A stretch of 64,000 bases of DNA, taken from Butyrivibrio sp. Lineage in GTDB: Bacteria; Bacillota; Clostridia; Lachnospirales; Lachnospiraceae. The stretch is from assembly GCA_016291375.1 (NCBI GenBank), contig JAEEXE010000002.1:62001-126000 (forward strand). The letters run 5' to 3'. The notes beneath the pieces were generated by a model that was given only the letters and a program-made list of their open reading frames with translations, had not been told where the DNA came from and ran no database searches. Both the position numbers and the translations under genes were made by a program. Positions within the stretch are counted from its first letter, which is position 1, and each line of letters starts with the position of its first letter. Shown here piece by piece: positions 39,657 to 48,449 of this stretch.

Positions 39657-41171
39657 ATGGGTTTTAATTCCTTTACATTCATACTGCTGTTTTTGCCTGT
39701 GCTTGTGGCAGGATGGCATATACTTAACAGAATTCACAAATATACAGTGGCAGACGGGTTTCTGACTCTTATGTCACTGTATTTCTATTACACTTTTGGC
39801 GCTTCTTTCCTGGCAATACTTATTGTCAGTATCTGCGCAAATTACCTTATAAGTTTCATAATGACCAAGGTAAAAGACAATTCACTTAAGGCACTAAAAG
39901 TGATCGGCGTTCTATTTAACCTTGGACTGTTATTTTATTTTAAATACCTTGGATTTTTTGTTGATAATATTAACGCAGTATCCGGTGCGGGTATTTCAGT
40001 AAAAGAGATTCTGATGCCCGTAGGAATCAGCTTTTATACCTTTGGTCAAATTTCTTTTATCATAGACAGAGCAAAAGGAGAAGCTGAGCACTATCCATTC
40101 CTTACTTACGTAATGTACACGGTTTATTTCCCTAAGCTTATTCAGGGACCGATCGCATTTCACAAAGAAATGATAGACCAGTTCAATAACAGAGAACTCA
40201 GACAGATAAACAGCGATACTTTTGCAAAGGGCCTTATGTCTTTCATCATAGGACTTTCAAAGAAAGTAATCCTTGCTGACACACTTGCAAGAGTAGCCAA
40301 TTATGGCTTTGAACAGGCATATTATCTGGATACACTTACCGTAATAGCGGTTATGCTTGCTTACACCTTCCAGATATATCTTGATTTTTCGGGATACTGC
40401 GACATGGCAAACGGCGTTAGCCTCATGCTTGGTATTGAGCTTCCGATAAATTTCAATTCACCATACAAAGCTTCTTCGGCAAAAGAGCTGTGGCAGCGCT
40501 GGCACATGACACTTTCAAGATTTTTTATCAAGTACGTATATATACCCCTTGGAGGAAGCAGAAAAGGAAAAAGACGCACAGTTATAAATGTCCTTATAGT
40601 CTTTGTTTTAAGCGGTTTATGGCATGGAGCCGGTTGGACATATATCTGCTGGGGACTCATGCAGGGACTTTTGGTTGTGTGGGATGACCTTGGAATTGTG
40701 GGCGTAGATGACGGATCGTCCAAAAAGAAAAAATATCTTCTTAGAGAAAAGCCATTTTTTACTGTTCCAAGAGCTGTAGGAAACGCCCTTACATTCTTTA
40801 TGTTTGTTGTATCACTGGTATTTTTCAGATCACAGGATCTGGCACATGCATTTGGAATGTTTAAAAGAGCCTTCTTCTGGACATATCCGGGCTTTCTTAC
40901 AAGAACGGCAGGACAGCTTGAGATATCAGAGAACTACGTATTTAGACAGGTCTTTACAAGGCTGGGAATAGGAAGCGCAGATACAGTGTTCTTATTAACA
41001 ATGATCATATACATACTTATCAGTGCTTTTGTAATGACAAGGAAAAATACCGGTGAGATCATAAAAGAGACCAGGTATGACCTAAAGACTGTGGCTTTCT
41101 ATACAGTACTCTTTATACTTTCATTTATATCACTTTCAAATGTCAGCACTTTTATTTACTTCAAATTTTGA
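39657..41171 (+). CDS. MBOAT-family O-acyltransferase (AlgI/DltB-like)
   Basis: 504-residue membrane-bound O-acyltransferase with about eleven membrane segments. It carries the MBOAT core: LMPVGISFYTFGQISFIID (near 120), the RWHMTLSRFF block (near 282) and the catalytic-His motif SGLWHGAGWTYI (near 320). Relatives move acyl groups across the membrane onto alginate, teichoic acid or cell-wall glycans. The gene is followed after 33 nt by an SGNH-like partner, the usual two-gene arrangement (as AlgI with AlgJ/AlgX). The acceptor is unknown; murG lies just downstream, but with its own promoter. Confidence 0.93.
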   Translation: MGFNSFTFILLFLPVLVAGWHILNRIHKYTVADGFLTLMSLYFYYTFGASFLAILIVSICANYLISFIMTKVKDNSLKALKVIGVLFNLGLLFYFKYLGFFVDNINAVSGAGISVKEILMPVGISFYTFGQISFIIDRAKGEAEHYPFLTYVMYTVYFPKLIQGPIAFHKEMIDQFNNRELRQINSDTFAKGLMSFIIGLSKKVILADTLARVANYGFEQAYYLDTLTVIAVMLAYTFQIYLDFSGYCDMANGVSLMLGIELPINFNSPYKASSAKELWQRWHMTLSRFFIKYVYIPLGGSRKGKRRTVINVLIVFVLSGLWHGAGWTYICWGLMQGLLVVWDDLGIVGVDDGSSKKKKYLLREKPFFTVPRAVGNALTFFMFVVSLVFFRSQDLAHAFGMFKRAFFWTYPGFLTRTAGQLEISENYVFRQVFTRLGIGSADTVFLLTMIIYILISAFVMTRKNTGEIIKETRYDLKTVAFYTVLFILSFISLSNVSTFIYFKF

Positions 41172-41204
41172 TAACGGATAATTTTTTGGACCAATAATAA
41201 AGAT

Positions 41205-42299
41205 ATGAAAAAAGAAAACAACGCTTCAAACTTCATAAAAAGACTGGCAGCAGCAATACTTATATGCGCATGTCTTATAGCCTCAATAGTGTATGTCTTT
41301 GATCCCTTTTATCACTATCACAAACCATGGTTTGGAATGAAGGCAGTATTAAATGACAAGGAATACCAATGTGTGGGAACCTTAAGGAACTTTGACTATG
41401 ATGCTGTTATAGTAGGCTCATCGGTTGTTGAGAACAACAATAATGCCTGGTACGACGAAGCCTATAATGTGAAATCCGTAAAGGCAATCAGATCATACGG
41501 CGCAACTGCGGATCTGTGTTATCTTTTGGATGAAGCATTCAAAGATCATGATATAAAATATGTTTTTTACAATATTGATCCGTCATCACTGTCGGCAGAT
41601 GCATCTACAACCTACAAATCTACAGGTTGCCCCATGTATCTCTATGATCATAACCCCTTTAATGATGTCCAGTACCTTTATAACAAGGACGTGCTTTTGG
41701 AAAAGATTCCTTATCAGCTTGCAAATTCTTTATCTTCAAGCTACGACGAGGGGCTTTCCTACAACTGGGCAAAGTGGAAAGAGTTTGGACCACACATGGC
41801 TCTTGGCCTATACTACAGACCAAGAAAAGTAGTGGACATGATGGAAGAAACAGTTTATCAGGAGAACCTTGAGAAGAACATAGCTCTTTTGACCAAGGAA
41901 GCAGCCGATCATCCGGAAACACAGTTTATATGCTTTTATCCTGTGTATTCCATGTTGTGGTGGGATGGAATTTACAGATCAGGAGAAAGAGATGCGGTTA
42001 TATACAATGAAAAAGAGATGACGAAAGCTCTTTTACAATATGACAACGTGAGAGTTTTCTGTTTCCAGAATGACAGAGAAACAGCAACAAACCTGGATAA
42101 ATACATGGATTCACTTCACTTTTCACCGGATATCAATAAGCTTATGCTGGACAAAATGGTCAGCGGCGAAGGCGAGATGACTATGGAGAATTACGAAGAA
42201 ACCCTGGAGAGTGTCAAAGACTTTTCCGATGACATAGTAAATGAACTTATAAAGCCCTATGAAGAAAAGGATATGCTGACCTACGAGATAGCAGAATAA
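41205..42299 (+). CDS. SGNH-like membrane-anchored protein, partner of the MBOAT
   Basis: 364-residue protein with one N-terminal membrane segment (about 13-31) and an extracellular domain. A GSS motif (AVIVGSSVVENNN, near 70) and a late DSLHFSPDINKLM (Asp-x-x-His, near 310) suit an SGNH/AlgJ-type esterase or acyltransferase fold; these resemble the catalytic Ser and Asp/His positions. It directly follows the MBOAT gene. Inferred role: completing O-acylation of an exported glycan on the outer face. I do not recognise a named family beyond this layout. Confidence 0.75.
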   Translation: MKKENNASNFIKRLAAAILICACLIASIVYVFDPFYHYHKPWFGMKAVLNDKEYQCVGTLRNFDYDAVIVGSSVVENNNNAWYDEAYNVKSVKAIRSYGATADLCYLLDEAFKDHDIKYVFYNIDPSSLSADASTTYKSTGCPMYLYDHNPFNDVQYLYNKDVLLEKIPYQLANSLSSSYDEGLSYNWAKWKEFGPHMALGLYYRPRKVVDMMEETVYQENLEKNIALLTKEAADHPETQFICFYPVYSMLWWDGIYRSGERDAVIYNEKEMTKALLQYDNVRVFCFQNDRETATNLDKYMDSLHFSPDINKLMLDKMVSGEGEMTMENYEETLESVKDFSDDIVNELIKPYEEKDMLTYEIAE

Positions 42300-42301
42300 A
42301 T

Positions 42302-42329
42302 TTAACCAAACAGGGAATTATGGTATACT
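42302..42329 (+). promoter_or_regulatory. Candidate promoter of murG
   Basis: TTAACC, a 16-nt spacer and TATACT (42324-42329) start right after the stop of the preceding gene. The -10 match is good; the -35 is weak. Confidence 0.5.
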
Positions 42330-42330
42330 A

Positions 42331-42360
42331 TAAGGCACAAAGACAGTTTTTTGTGCCTTA
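42331..42360 (+). other. Perfect hairpin in the murG leader / end of MBOAT operon
   Basis: An 11-bp perfect stem (42331-42341 with 42350-42360) around an 8-nt loop lies between the MBOAT partner and murG. There is no U-run after it. It may end the upstream transcript inefficiently or form a 5' structure of the murG message. Confidence 0.6.
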
Positions 42361-42388
42361 AGATTATTAATGGAAGAAGGAACATAAG

Positions 42389-43477
42389 TTGAGCGACAAT
42401 GCTACCAAGAAAATCGTGCTTACAGGAGGCGGAAGTGCAGGGCATGTAACACCTAATATTGCACTTATACCCGCTCTTAAAAAGGCAGGATACGAGATAT
42501 ATTACATCGGATCGTATAACGGAATTGAGAAAAAGCTTATAGAGGATTACAACGTTCCATATTTTGGAATTGCGACAGGTAAGCTTAGAAGATACTTTGA
42601 CCCCAAGAATTTCACCGATCCGTTTAGAGTTCTCAAGGGATTTGGAGAAGCAAAAAAGCTCCTTAAGACAATAAAACCCGACATAGTTTTCTCAAAAGGC
42701 GGGTTTGTTAGTGTACCGGTTGTAAGGGCAGCAGGCGCACTTAAGATACCTTATATCGTTCATGAATCAGATATGACTCCCGGACTTGCAAACAGACTCA
42801 GCATGACAGGAGCTACAAAGATATGTTGTAATTTCCCGGAGACAATGAGACTTCTTCCCGCTGAGAAGGCAGTGCTTACAGGTACACCCATAAGAGAAGA
42901 GCTTGGAATGGGATCTCCTGAGGAAGGCAAGAAGCTTTGCGACTTTACCGAGGATAAGCCCGTTCTTATGGTTATTGGTGGAAGCCTTGGTGCGCAGTCC
43001 GTAAACGAGACAGTTAGATATGCACTTCCAAGACTCCTTCCGAATTTCAATGTAGTTCATATCTGCGGAAAAGAGAAAATGGACAACCTTAAGCTTACAG
43101 TTCCCGGATATAAGCAGTTTGAATATGTCAAAAATGAACTAAAGGACATCTTTGCAATGGCGGATATTGTGGTATCAAGGGCCGGCGCAAACTCAATCTG
43201 TGAACTTCTTGCCCTTAAGAAGCCCAATATTTTGATCCCCCTTTCCACAAAATCAAGCAGAGGAGATCAGATGCTCAATGCCAAGTCCTTTGAGCAGCAG
43301 GGATTTTCTCTTGTGATAGATAATGACGATCTGGATGAGGATATACTGGTGGAGACCATTGAAGATCTCTATGAGAGAAGAGAGACATTCATTGAGAACA
43401 TGAGTAAGAGCAACCTTCACAGTGCGACAAATACAATAGTAGAGCTTATAGATAGTGAAGTCAGCAGCAGAGAATAA
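42389..43477 (+). CDS. murG: UDP-GlcNAc:lipid I N-acetylglucosaminyltransferase MurG
   Basis: 362-residue peripheral membrane enzyme making lipid II for peptidoglycan. The start is TTG (42389) with GAAGGA upstream. The G-loop GGGSAGHVTPNIAL is at residues 12-25, the second loop GGSLGAQSVNETV near 192 and the UDP-GlcNAc-binding SRAGANSICELLALKKPNILIP-type block near 262. It is outside the usual division-cell-wall cluster, as often in Lachnospiraceae. An EAL gene follows after 22 nt. Confidence 0.95.
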   Translation: MSDNATKKIVLTGGGSAGHVTPNIALIPALKKAGYEIYYIGSYNGIEKKLIEDYNVPYFGIATGKLRRYFDPKNFTDPFRVLKGFGEAKKLLKTIKPDIVFSKGGFVSVPVVRAAGALKIPYIVHESDMTPGLANRLSMTGATKICCNFPETMRLLPAEKAVLTGTPIREELGMGSPEEGKKLCDFTEDKPVLMVIGGSLGAQSVNETVRYALPRLLPNFNVVHICGKEKMDNLKLTVPGYKQFEYVKNELKDIFAMADIVVSRAGANSICELLALKKPNILIPLSTKSSRGDQMLNAKSFEQQGFSLVIDNDDLDEDILVETIEDLYERRETFIENMSKSNLHSATNTIVELIDSEVSSRE

Positions 43478-43499
43478 GATGTGTTGAGTTATTTTTCAT

Positions 43500-45437
43500 A
43501 TGAGGGGAAAGATAATGACTATTAGCACGGAAACCTATTTGAGCTCATACAGTCCCGTTGGGGATATTCTTGTAATGGCGATAATTATGGTTATCACCGT
43601 TCTTATTCATGTTGCTTATGTTAAGCAGAGCCGAGAATTTACCATCTTCAAATATATCATGGCATCTATAGTGGGAGCGGCTATGTGCAACGTATTGTTT
43701 CATATGCTGCTTGTGCATGTGTCTGCAATAACGCTCCCGATGATCTATTTACTTCGTTTTCTTTATCATTATCTCCTATTTTCAAATCTGGCAATTTATG
43801 TTGTTTATATGAGAAGTCCTCTGCAGCTTAATCAGAAGGGTGAGCAGAGGTACGCTTGGTATGCGCTTATAGCCGTGTGCGTTATAATTCTTGCCGAAAT
43901 AGTAGGAACAATAACAAAAGTAGGGTTCTACATAAGTGCTGACGGCAACATCACCACCGGCCATGAATTCTTTGCAACGGGATACCTTATCCTTGTTGGA
44001 TTTTTGATGTATCTTTTGATCAGGTATAGAAACAGAACCTACAGGCCCGTAGTTATGGCCTTTATAGGAACAGGCGCAGTTGCGGTTTTAATTATGATAT
44101 TGCAGGCGCTCCACAGACAGCAGTCATTCACAACGGCCACCTTCCTGTTTCCAATCATAGCAGTGCTTTATCTGCTTCACGCTAACCCCTATGATCTTGA
44201 GTGGGGTTCACTTCACGTCGATTCATTTGAGGAAAGAGTGGAAACGGCTGCCAAGAAGAAAATAGGAATAATCGTCTTTAGCCTATATATGCATGAATTC
44301 GAAAAGAATAATCGCAAATATCCCAAAGAAATAAGAGAAAAACTTAGGGAAGTAACAATGGATTTCTTTAAGGGAGGAACCCTTTTCCAGATATCACCGG
44401 GCAGAATGATACTGGTAGTGGAAAAAGAGATGAATCCCGATTATGAAGAAAGAACAAAGAAGATGATGAAGCTGTTTCATGAACAGCACAACATCTACAG
44501 GCACGACTACAAGATCATAATAATTGAATCAACCTATAGGATAAAAGAACCTACGGATTACCTAAGTCTCATTGAATACAAGGAAAACAGAATGCCTGAA
44601 AAAGAGATTAAGATGATACAGGCAGAGGACATAGAGAGATTCTATGAGCATAAATATATTGTGGACCAGCTTGCTGATATAAGCGAAAAAAATAATCTCG
44701 AAGATCCGAGAGTGCTGGTGTACTGCCAACCGGTTTACAATATTTCAACAGGTAGATATGATACAGCGGAAGCGCTGATGAGACTTAAGCTTGATGAGAT
44801 GGGAATGGTATTTCCCGACAGGTTTATACCCATAGCGGAGAGCCATAATTACATCAATTCGCTCACCATGATCATATTGTCCAAGACCTGCAATCAGATA
44901 AAGAAATTCCTTCGAGAGGGGTACTATATCTCAAGAATATCTGTGAATTTCTCCGTTCTTGATCTTAAAGACAGAGACTTCTGCAGAAAAGTAAGGAATG
45001 TAGTAAGCGGCTGCGAGATTCCTTTTGACAAGATCGCGATAGAGATAACTGAGAGTCAGAACGAGAAAGACTTTATGGAGATAAAAGAAAAGATTCTTGA
45101 GCTTAAGATGAGCGGAATCACCTTCTATCTGGATGATTTCGGAACAGGATATTCCAATTTTGAAAGAATTCTTGAGATACCTTTTGACATCATAAAGTTC
45201 GACAGATCACTTGTGACTGCAAGCAGAAACGATGCCCAATCCGAAACCCTTGTTTCTCACCTTGCCCACATGTTCAGCGATCTTGAATATGATGTATTGT
45301 ATGAAGGCGTTGAGGATAAAGGTGATGAGGAACGCTGCAAAAATATGTATGCAAGCTACTTGCAGGGCTATAAGTTTTCAAAACCCATACCTATTGAACA
45401 GCTAACAGACTTTATGAGCAAAGTAAAAGACCTATAA
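43500..45437 (+). CDS. Membrane-bound EAL-domain c-di-GMP phosphodiesterase
   Basis: Probable degrader of c-di-GMP. The start may be the ATG at 43500 or, better, 43515 (MTISTETYLSSYSPVG), preceded by GGGGAAAG. About six to eight membrane segments fill residues 20-240. Residues about 250-370 look like a degenerate GGDEF domain without its signature. The EAL domain (about 385-640) retains TAEALMRL, NFS, the ITESQN Glu, DDFGTGYSN, IIKFDRSLV and YEGVED, so it looks catalytically competent. It follows murG closely in the same direction and ends at a strong terminator. Confidence 0.9.
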   Translation: MRGKIMTISTETYLSSYSPVGDILVMAIIMVITVLIHVAYVKQSREFTIFKYIMASIVGAAMCNVLFHMLLVHVSAITLPMIYLLRFLYHYLLFSNLAIYVVYMRSPLQLNQKGEQRYAWYALIAVCVIILAEIVGTITKVGFYISADGNITTGHEFFATGYLILVGFLMYLLIRYRNRTYRPVVMAFIGTGAVAVLIMILQALHRQQSFTTATFLFPIIAVLYLLHANPYDLEWGSLHVDSFEERVETAAKKKIGIIVFSLYMHEFEKNNRKYPKEIREKLREVTMDFFKGGTLFQISPGRMILVVEKEMNPDYEERTKKMMKLFHEQHNIYRHDYKIIIIESTYRIKEPTDYLSLIEYKENRMPEKEIKMIQAEDIERFYEHKYIVDQLADISEKNNLEDPRVLVYCQPVYNISTGRYDTAEALMRLKLDEMGMVFPDRFIPIAESHNYINSLTMIILSKTCNQIKKFLREGYYISRISVNFSVLDLKDRDFCRKVRNVVSGCEIPFDKIAIEITESQNEKDFMEIKEKILELKMSGITFYLDDFGTGYSNFERILEIPFDIIKFDRSLVTASRNDAQSETLVSHLAHMFSDLEYDVLYEGVEDKGDEERCKNMYASYLQGYKFSKPIPIEQLTDFMSKVKDL

Positions 45438-45445
45438 CAAAAAAT

Positions 45446-45470
45446 AAGGCTGAGCCAAAAGCTCAGCCTT
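45446..45470. terminator. Bidirectional terminator
   Basis: A perfect 10-bp stem (45446-45455 with 45461-45470, 5-nt loop) has TTTATCT after it on the plus strand and ATTTTTTG on the minus strand, between the convergent EAL and rubrerythrin genes. Confidence 0.9.
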
Positions 45471-45502
45471 TATCTATGCAGTATTTATTTCTAAGCAGGT
45501 TA

Positions 45503-46042
45503 TCAGCCAAAGTATCTCTTCAACAGACCCTCAAAGGCCTTACCATGTCTAGCCTCATCACGACCAATCTCATGAACTGCATCATGAATCGCATCAAGAT
45601 TAAGCTCTTTTGCCTTCTTAGCAAGATCAGCACGACCCTGTGTTGCGCCATACTCAGCATCTGCACGAAGCTCAAGATTCTTCTTGGTAGAGTCTGTAAG
45701 AACTTCACCAAGCATCTCAGCAAACTGAGCAGCATGCTCAGCCTCTTCCCAAGCAGCCTTCTCATAGAAAGCACCGATCTCGGGATAGCCCTCTCTGATA
45801 GCTACACGAGCCATAGCAAGATACATTCCGACCTCAGAACACTCACCATTGAACATCTCGCGAAGACCGTTCTTTATCTCTTCAGGAGCTTCACTAGCTA
45901 CACCAAGGACATGCTCACAAGCCCAAACCTTCTCACCTTCCTGTTTAGAGAATTTGGAAGCGGGTGCTTTACATACGGGACAAGCCTCCGGGGGCTGATC
46001 GCCTTCATGAACATATCCACAAACCTGACATACCCATTTCAT
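45503..46042 (-). CDS. rbr: Reverse rubrerythrin (rubredoxin domain first)
   Basis: 179-residue non-haem iron protein that reduces peroxide (and oxygen in reverse-type clostridial forms). Unlike classical rubrerythrin, the rubredoxin domain is N-terminal: Cys5, Cys8, Cys21 and Cys24 in WVCQVCGY and ACPVCKAP. The ferritin-like di-iron domain (about 40-179) carries the carboxylate/His ligands in GECSEVGMYLAMA, WEEAEHAAQFAEML and DEARHGKAFEGLL. Together with no cytochrome genes this suits a strict anaerobe. AGGAGA precedes the ATG. Confidence 0.95.
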   Translation of the reverse strand: MKWVCQVCGYVHEGDQPPEACPVCKAPASKFSKQEGEKVWACEHVLGVASEAPEEIKNGLREMFNGECSEVGMYLAMARVAIREGYPEIGAFYEKAAWEEAEHAAQFAEMLGEVLTDSTKKNLELRADAEYGATQGRADLAKKAKELNLDAIHDAVHEIGRDEARHGKAFEGLLKRYFG

Positions 46043-46167
46043 AGAAATAATCTCCTTTCATTAAGAAAAATAATAATTCTGCCTCTTTGAATATAACATA
46101 AAGATTGTGCAAAATGTATACCTTTATAAAAGTTTAATAGCTGGTAATAAAAACTTTGAAAATTAAT

Positions 46168-46197
46168 TTCATTCTATAAATAGAATTGAGATATACT
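46168..46197 (+). promoter_or_regulatory. Promoter of rpiR-luxS-mtnN with internal palindrome
   Basis: TTCATT (46168-46173), an 18-nt spacer and TATACT (46192-46197). The spacer and part of the -35 contain a perfect inverted repeat ATTCTAT-AA-ATAGAAT (46171-46186), positioned so that a bound protein would block RNA polymerase. Candidate operator, regulator unproven. Confidence 0.6.
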
Positions 46198-46268
46198 ATT
46201 AGTGTAGTTAGTTTTTATCCGCAAGAGACACCATAGTTATGATATTAAGAACGCCTCCGGAGGTGCCC

Positions 46269-47138
46269 ATGAATATTGTCAGTGAGAAAATAAAAAGTTG
46301 CTACAACAAACTTCCCGCATCAGAAAAGGCAGTGGCCGATTTTGTCTTGGAAAGAAAAGAAGATCTCTTTCAATATCCCGTAAAAGAACTTGCAAGATTA
46401 TCCGGAACGACGCAGGCATCATGGACTCGTTTTGCCCAGGCAATAGGATATGCCGGATTAAAAGAACTAAAAATGGCGTATTACACCGAAATGAACACAT
46501 CACTTATTCAGGCTGAAAAAGGGGGTCCCAGAGTCTCATTTAAGGATGTAAACGAATACACATCTCTTCAGTCAATTGCAGACAATATATGCGCCACCAG
46601 CGTTCAGGCCATACAGACAACATACAGACTGTTTGATGCAGGAACATTTAATGAAGTAGTAACCAAACTGGTAAAAGCCAAACAGATTCAGATATTTGGT
46701 GTTGGAACTGCCGGAGTAGCAGCTTATGATTTATACTGCAAGCTTTGCAGGATCCATTACAATGTGGTATTCAATCAGGATTATCACATGAATTTAATGA
46801 CAATATCGCAGGCAAAACAAAATGATGTTATACTGTTCATTAGTGACAACGCCAAGAACAAAGAGATAATGCAATTATTTAACATTGCAAAAGGTACTAA
46901 GGCTACACTTATTGCCATAACAAAGCTCGGCAATAACCCGCTAACCACAGGGTGCGACCTGGTTCTTTTTGCAACATCTCCTGAGATTGACAAAAAGAGC
47001 GGAATAACAAGCTCACGTTTTGCTCAGCTGTTTTTGGTAGACACGCTTTATACCGCGATCGCAAATCGCGACTACGCCAACATAAAAGAATACCTCAAGT
47101 GTTCATACGAGGTATTTAACGAAACTAACAAGGAGTAA
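46269..47138 (+). CDS. MurR/RpiR-family transcriptional regulator
   Basis: 289-residue regulator. The start at 46269 (MNIVSEKIKSCYNKLPASEK) is supported by GGAGGT 4 nt upstream rather than the ATG at 46239. It has an N-terminal RpiR helix-turn-helix (about 1-77; VKELARLSGTTQASWTRFAQAIG) and a C-terminal SIS sugar-phosphate-binding domain (about 115-245; IQIFGVGTAGVAAYDLYCK, VILFISDNAKN). Such proteins sense phosphorylated sugars. It lies 8 nt before luxS in the same transcript, an uncommon pairing suggesting it controls luxS-mtnN or itself. Confidence 0.92.
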   Translation: MNIVSEKIKSCYNKLPASEKAVADFVLERKEDLFQYPVKELARLSGTTQASWTRFAQAIGYAGLKELKMAYYTEMNTSLIQAEKGGPRVSFKDVNEYTSLQSIADNICATSVQAIQTTYRLFDAGTFNEVVTKLVKAKQIQIFGVGTAGVAAYDLYCKLCRIHYNVVFNQDYHMNLMTISQAKQNDVILFISDNAKNKEIMQLFNIAKGTKATLIAITKLGNNPLTTGCDLVLFATSPEIDKKSGITSSRFAQLFLVDTLYTAIANRDYANIKEYLKCSYEVFNETNKE

Positions 47139-47146
47139 GTGACATA

Positions 47147-47626
47147 ATGGAGAAAATTGCCAGCTTTACAGTTAACCACATTGACCTTGAGCCGGGAATC
47201 TACGTATCCCGTAAAGACAAGGTTGGACAGGAGACAATCACAACTTTTGACCTTAGGATGACAGCTCCCAACAGAGAGCCTGTAATGAACACAGCAGAAG
47301 TTCATACAATGGAGCACCTCGGAGCAACATTTCTTAGAAATGACGAAGAATACAAGGACAAGACAATCTACTTTGGACCTATGGGATGCAGAACAGGCTT
47401 CTACATCGTACTTGCAGGAGATCTTGATTCCAAGACCGTAGTTCCTCTTATCACAAGAATGTTTGAGTTTATGCGTGACTTTAAGGGAGAAGTTCCCGGA
47501 GCAAGCCCAAGAGACTGCGGAAACTATCTTGATATGAACCTTGGAATGGCTAATTTCCTTGCAAAAAGATATCTCGATAACACGCTTTACAACATTGATG
47601 AAAAGCATCTTGTATATCCCGAGTGA
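47147..47626 (+). CDS. luxS: S-ribosylhomocysteine lyase LuxS
   Basis: 159-residue metalloenzyme converting S-ribosylhomocysteine to homocysteine and the AI-2 precursor. Metal ligands His53 and His57 (EVHTMEHLGA) and Cys124 (RDCGNYLDMNL) and the catalytic Cys81 (GPMGCRTGF) are all present. Length is typical (about 157). AAGGAG lies within the end of the upstream regulator gene. Its substrate is supplied by the product of the next gene. Confidence 0.98.
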   Translation: MEKIASFTVNHIDLEPGIYVSRKDKVGQETITTFDLRMTAPNREPVMNTAEVHTMEHLGATFLRNDEEYKDKTIYFGPMGCRTGFYIVLAGDLDSKTVVPLITRMFEFMRDFKGEVPGASPRDCGNYLDMNLGMANFLAKRYLDNTLYNIDEKHLVYPE

Positions 47627-47675
47627 TCACGATATCTTCTAAGAAAATTTCTCAAAAGAAAAACGGAGACAAATA

Positions 47676-48371
47676 ATGAAAATAGGTATTATCGGTGCCA
47701 TGGAGGTTGAAGTTCAGGCACTTAAGAGCAACATGACGGTAAATCGCATCGTAAAAAAGGCATCTATGGAATTCTATGAAGGAATCATAGGCGGAAAAGA
47801 CGTAGTTGTTGTAAGAAGCGGTATTGCCAAAGTAAACGCAGGTATCTGCGTACAGATCCTTGTAGATCTTTTCGATGTTACACACGTTATCAACACAGGT
47901 GTTGCCGGATCACTTGATTCCAAGCTCAACATCGGAGACATCGTTCTTTCCGTTGATGCTTGCTATCACGACGTAGACATCACAATCTTCGGATACGCCA
48001 AGGGAGAGGTTCCTCAGATTGGAGCCGTAAACTTTGAAGCTGATAAAGAGATGAGAGAAAAAGCTAAGGCTTCCATTAAGAAAGTAGCTCCCGATATCGG
48101 AGTTTACGAAGGAAGAGTCTGCAGCGGAGATCAGTTCATCAGCAGCAAAGAAGTTAAGGATGACATCATCAAGAACCACGGCGGAATGTGCGCCGAGATG
48201 GAAGGAGCTGCAATTGCGCAGGCAAGTTACCTTAACGGTGTTCCTTTCCTTATCATCAGAGCAATCTCAGATAAGGCAGACGGAAGCGCAGAAGTAGATT
48301 ATCCTACATTCGAAGCCAAGGCAGCAAAAGACTGCGCAGCCCTTGTAATGGAGCTTATCGCAGAGCTTTGA
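47676..48371 (+). CDS. mtnN: MTA/SAH nucleosidase (Pfs)
   Basis: 231-residue nucleosidase cleaving adenine from S-adenosylhomocysteine and methylthioadenosine, the step before LuxS. It begins MKIGIIGAMEVEVQAL, has NTGVAGSLDSKLNIGDIV near residue 72, and the active-site ACAEMEGAAIAQ-like block (CAEMEGAAIAQ near 172) and AISDKADGSA near 196. It follows luxS by 49 nt, so the operon carries the complete activated-methyl recycling step, and is closed by a strong terminator. Confidence 0.97.
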   Translation: MKIGIIGAMEVEVQALKSNMTVNRIVKKASMEFYEGIIGGKDVVVVRSGIAKVNAGICVQILVDLFDVTHVINTGVAGSLDSKLNIGDIVLSVDACYHDVDITIFGYAKGEVPQIGAVNFEADKEMREKAKASIKKVAPDIGVYEGRVCSGDQFISSKEVKDDIIKNHGGMCAEMEGAAIAQASYLNGVPFLIIRAISDKADGSAEVDYPTFEAKAAKDCAALVMELIAEL

Positions 48372-48417
48372 TAAACAGACAAAATTATATATACGTTTTT
48401 TGTGGAAGAAAAGTAAA

Positions 48418-48449
48418 ACGATCCGGAGAAACCTCCGGATCGTATTTTT
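48418..48449. terminator. Bidirectional terminator between mtnN and ribH
   Basis: A perfect 11-bp GC-rich stem (48418-48428 with 48433-48443, loop AAAC) is followed by ATTTTTT on the plus strand and by a shorter T-run on the minus strand. Confidence 0.92.

Noticed and set aside
45476-46090. 204-codon plus-strand open frame over rubrerythrin
   Set aside because: Leu/Ser/Thr-rich shadow of the rubrerythrin gene; starts inside the terminator region.
46250-46265. CCTCCGGAGG palindrome at the rpiR ribosome-binding site as a translational switch
   Set aside because: The palindrome has no loop, so it cannot fold as a simple hairpin; probably chance overlap with the Shine-Dalgarno.
47072-47608. 178-codon open frame antisense to luxS
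   Set aside because: Luxs is intact with all catalytic residues; the antisense frame has shadow-type composition.
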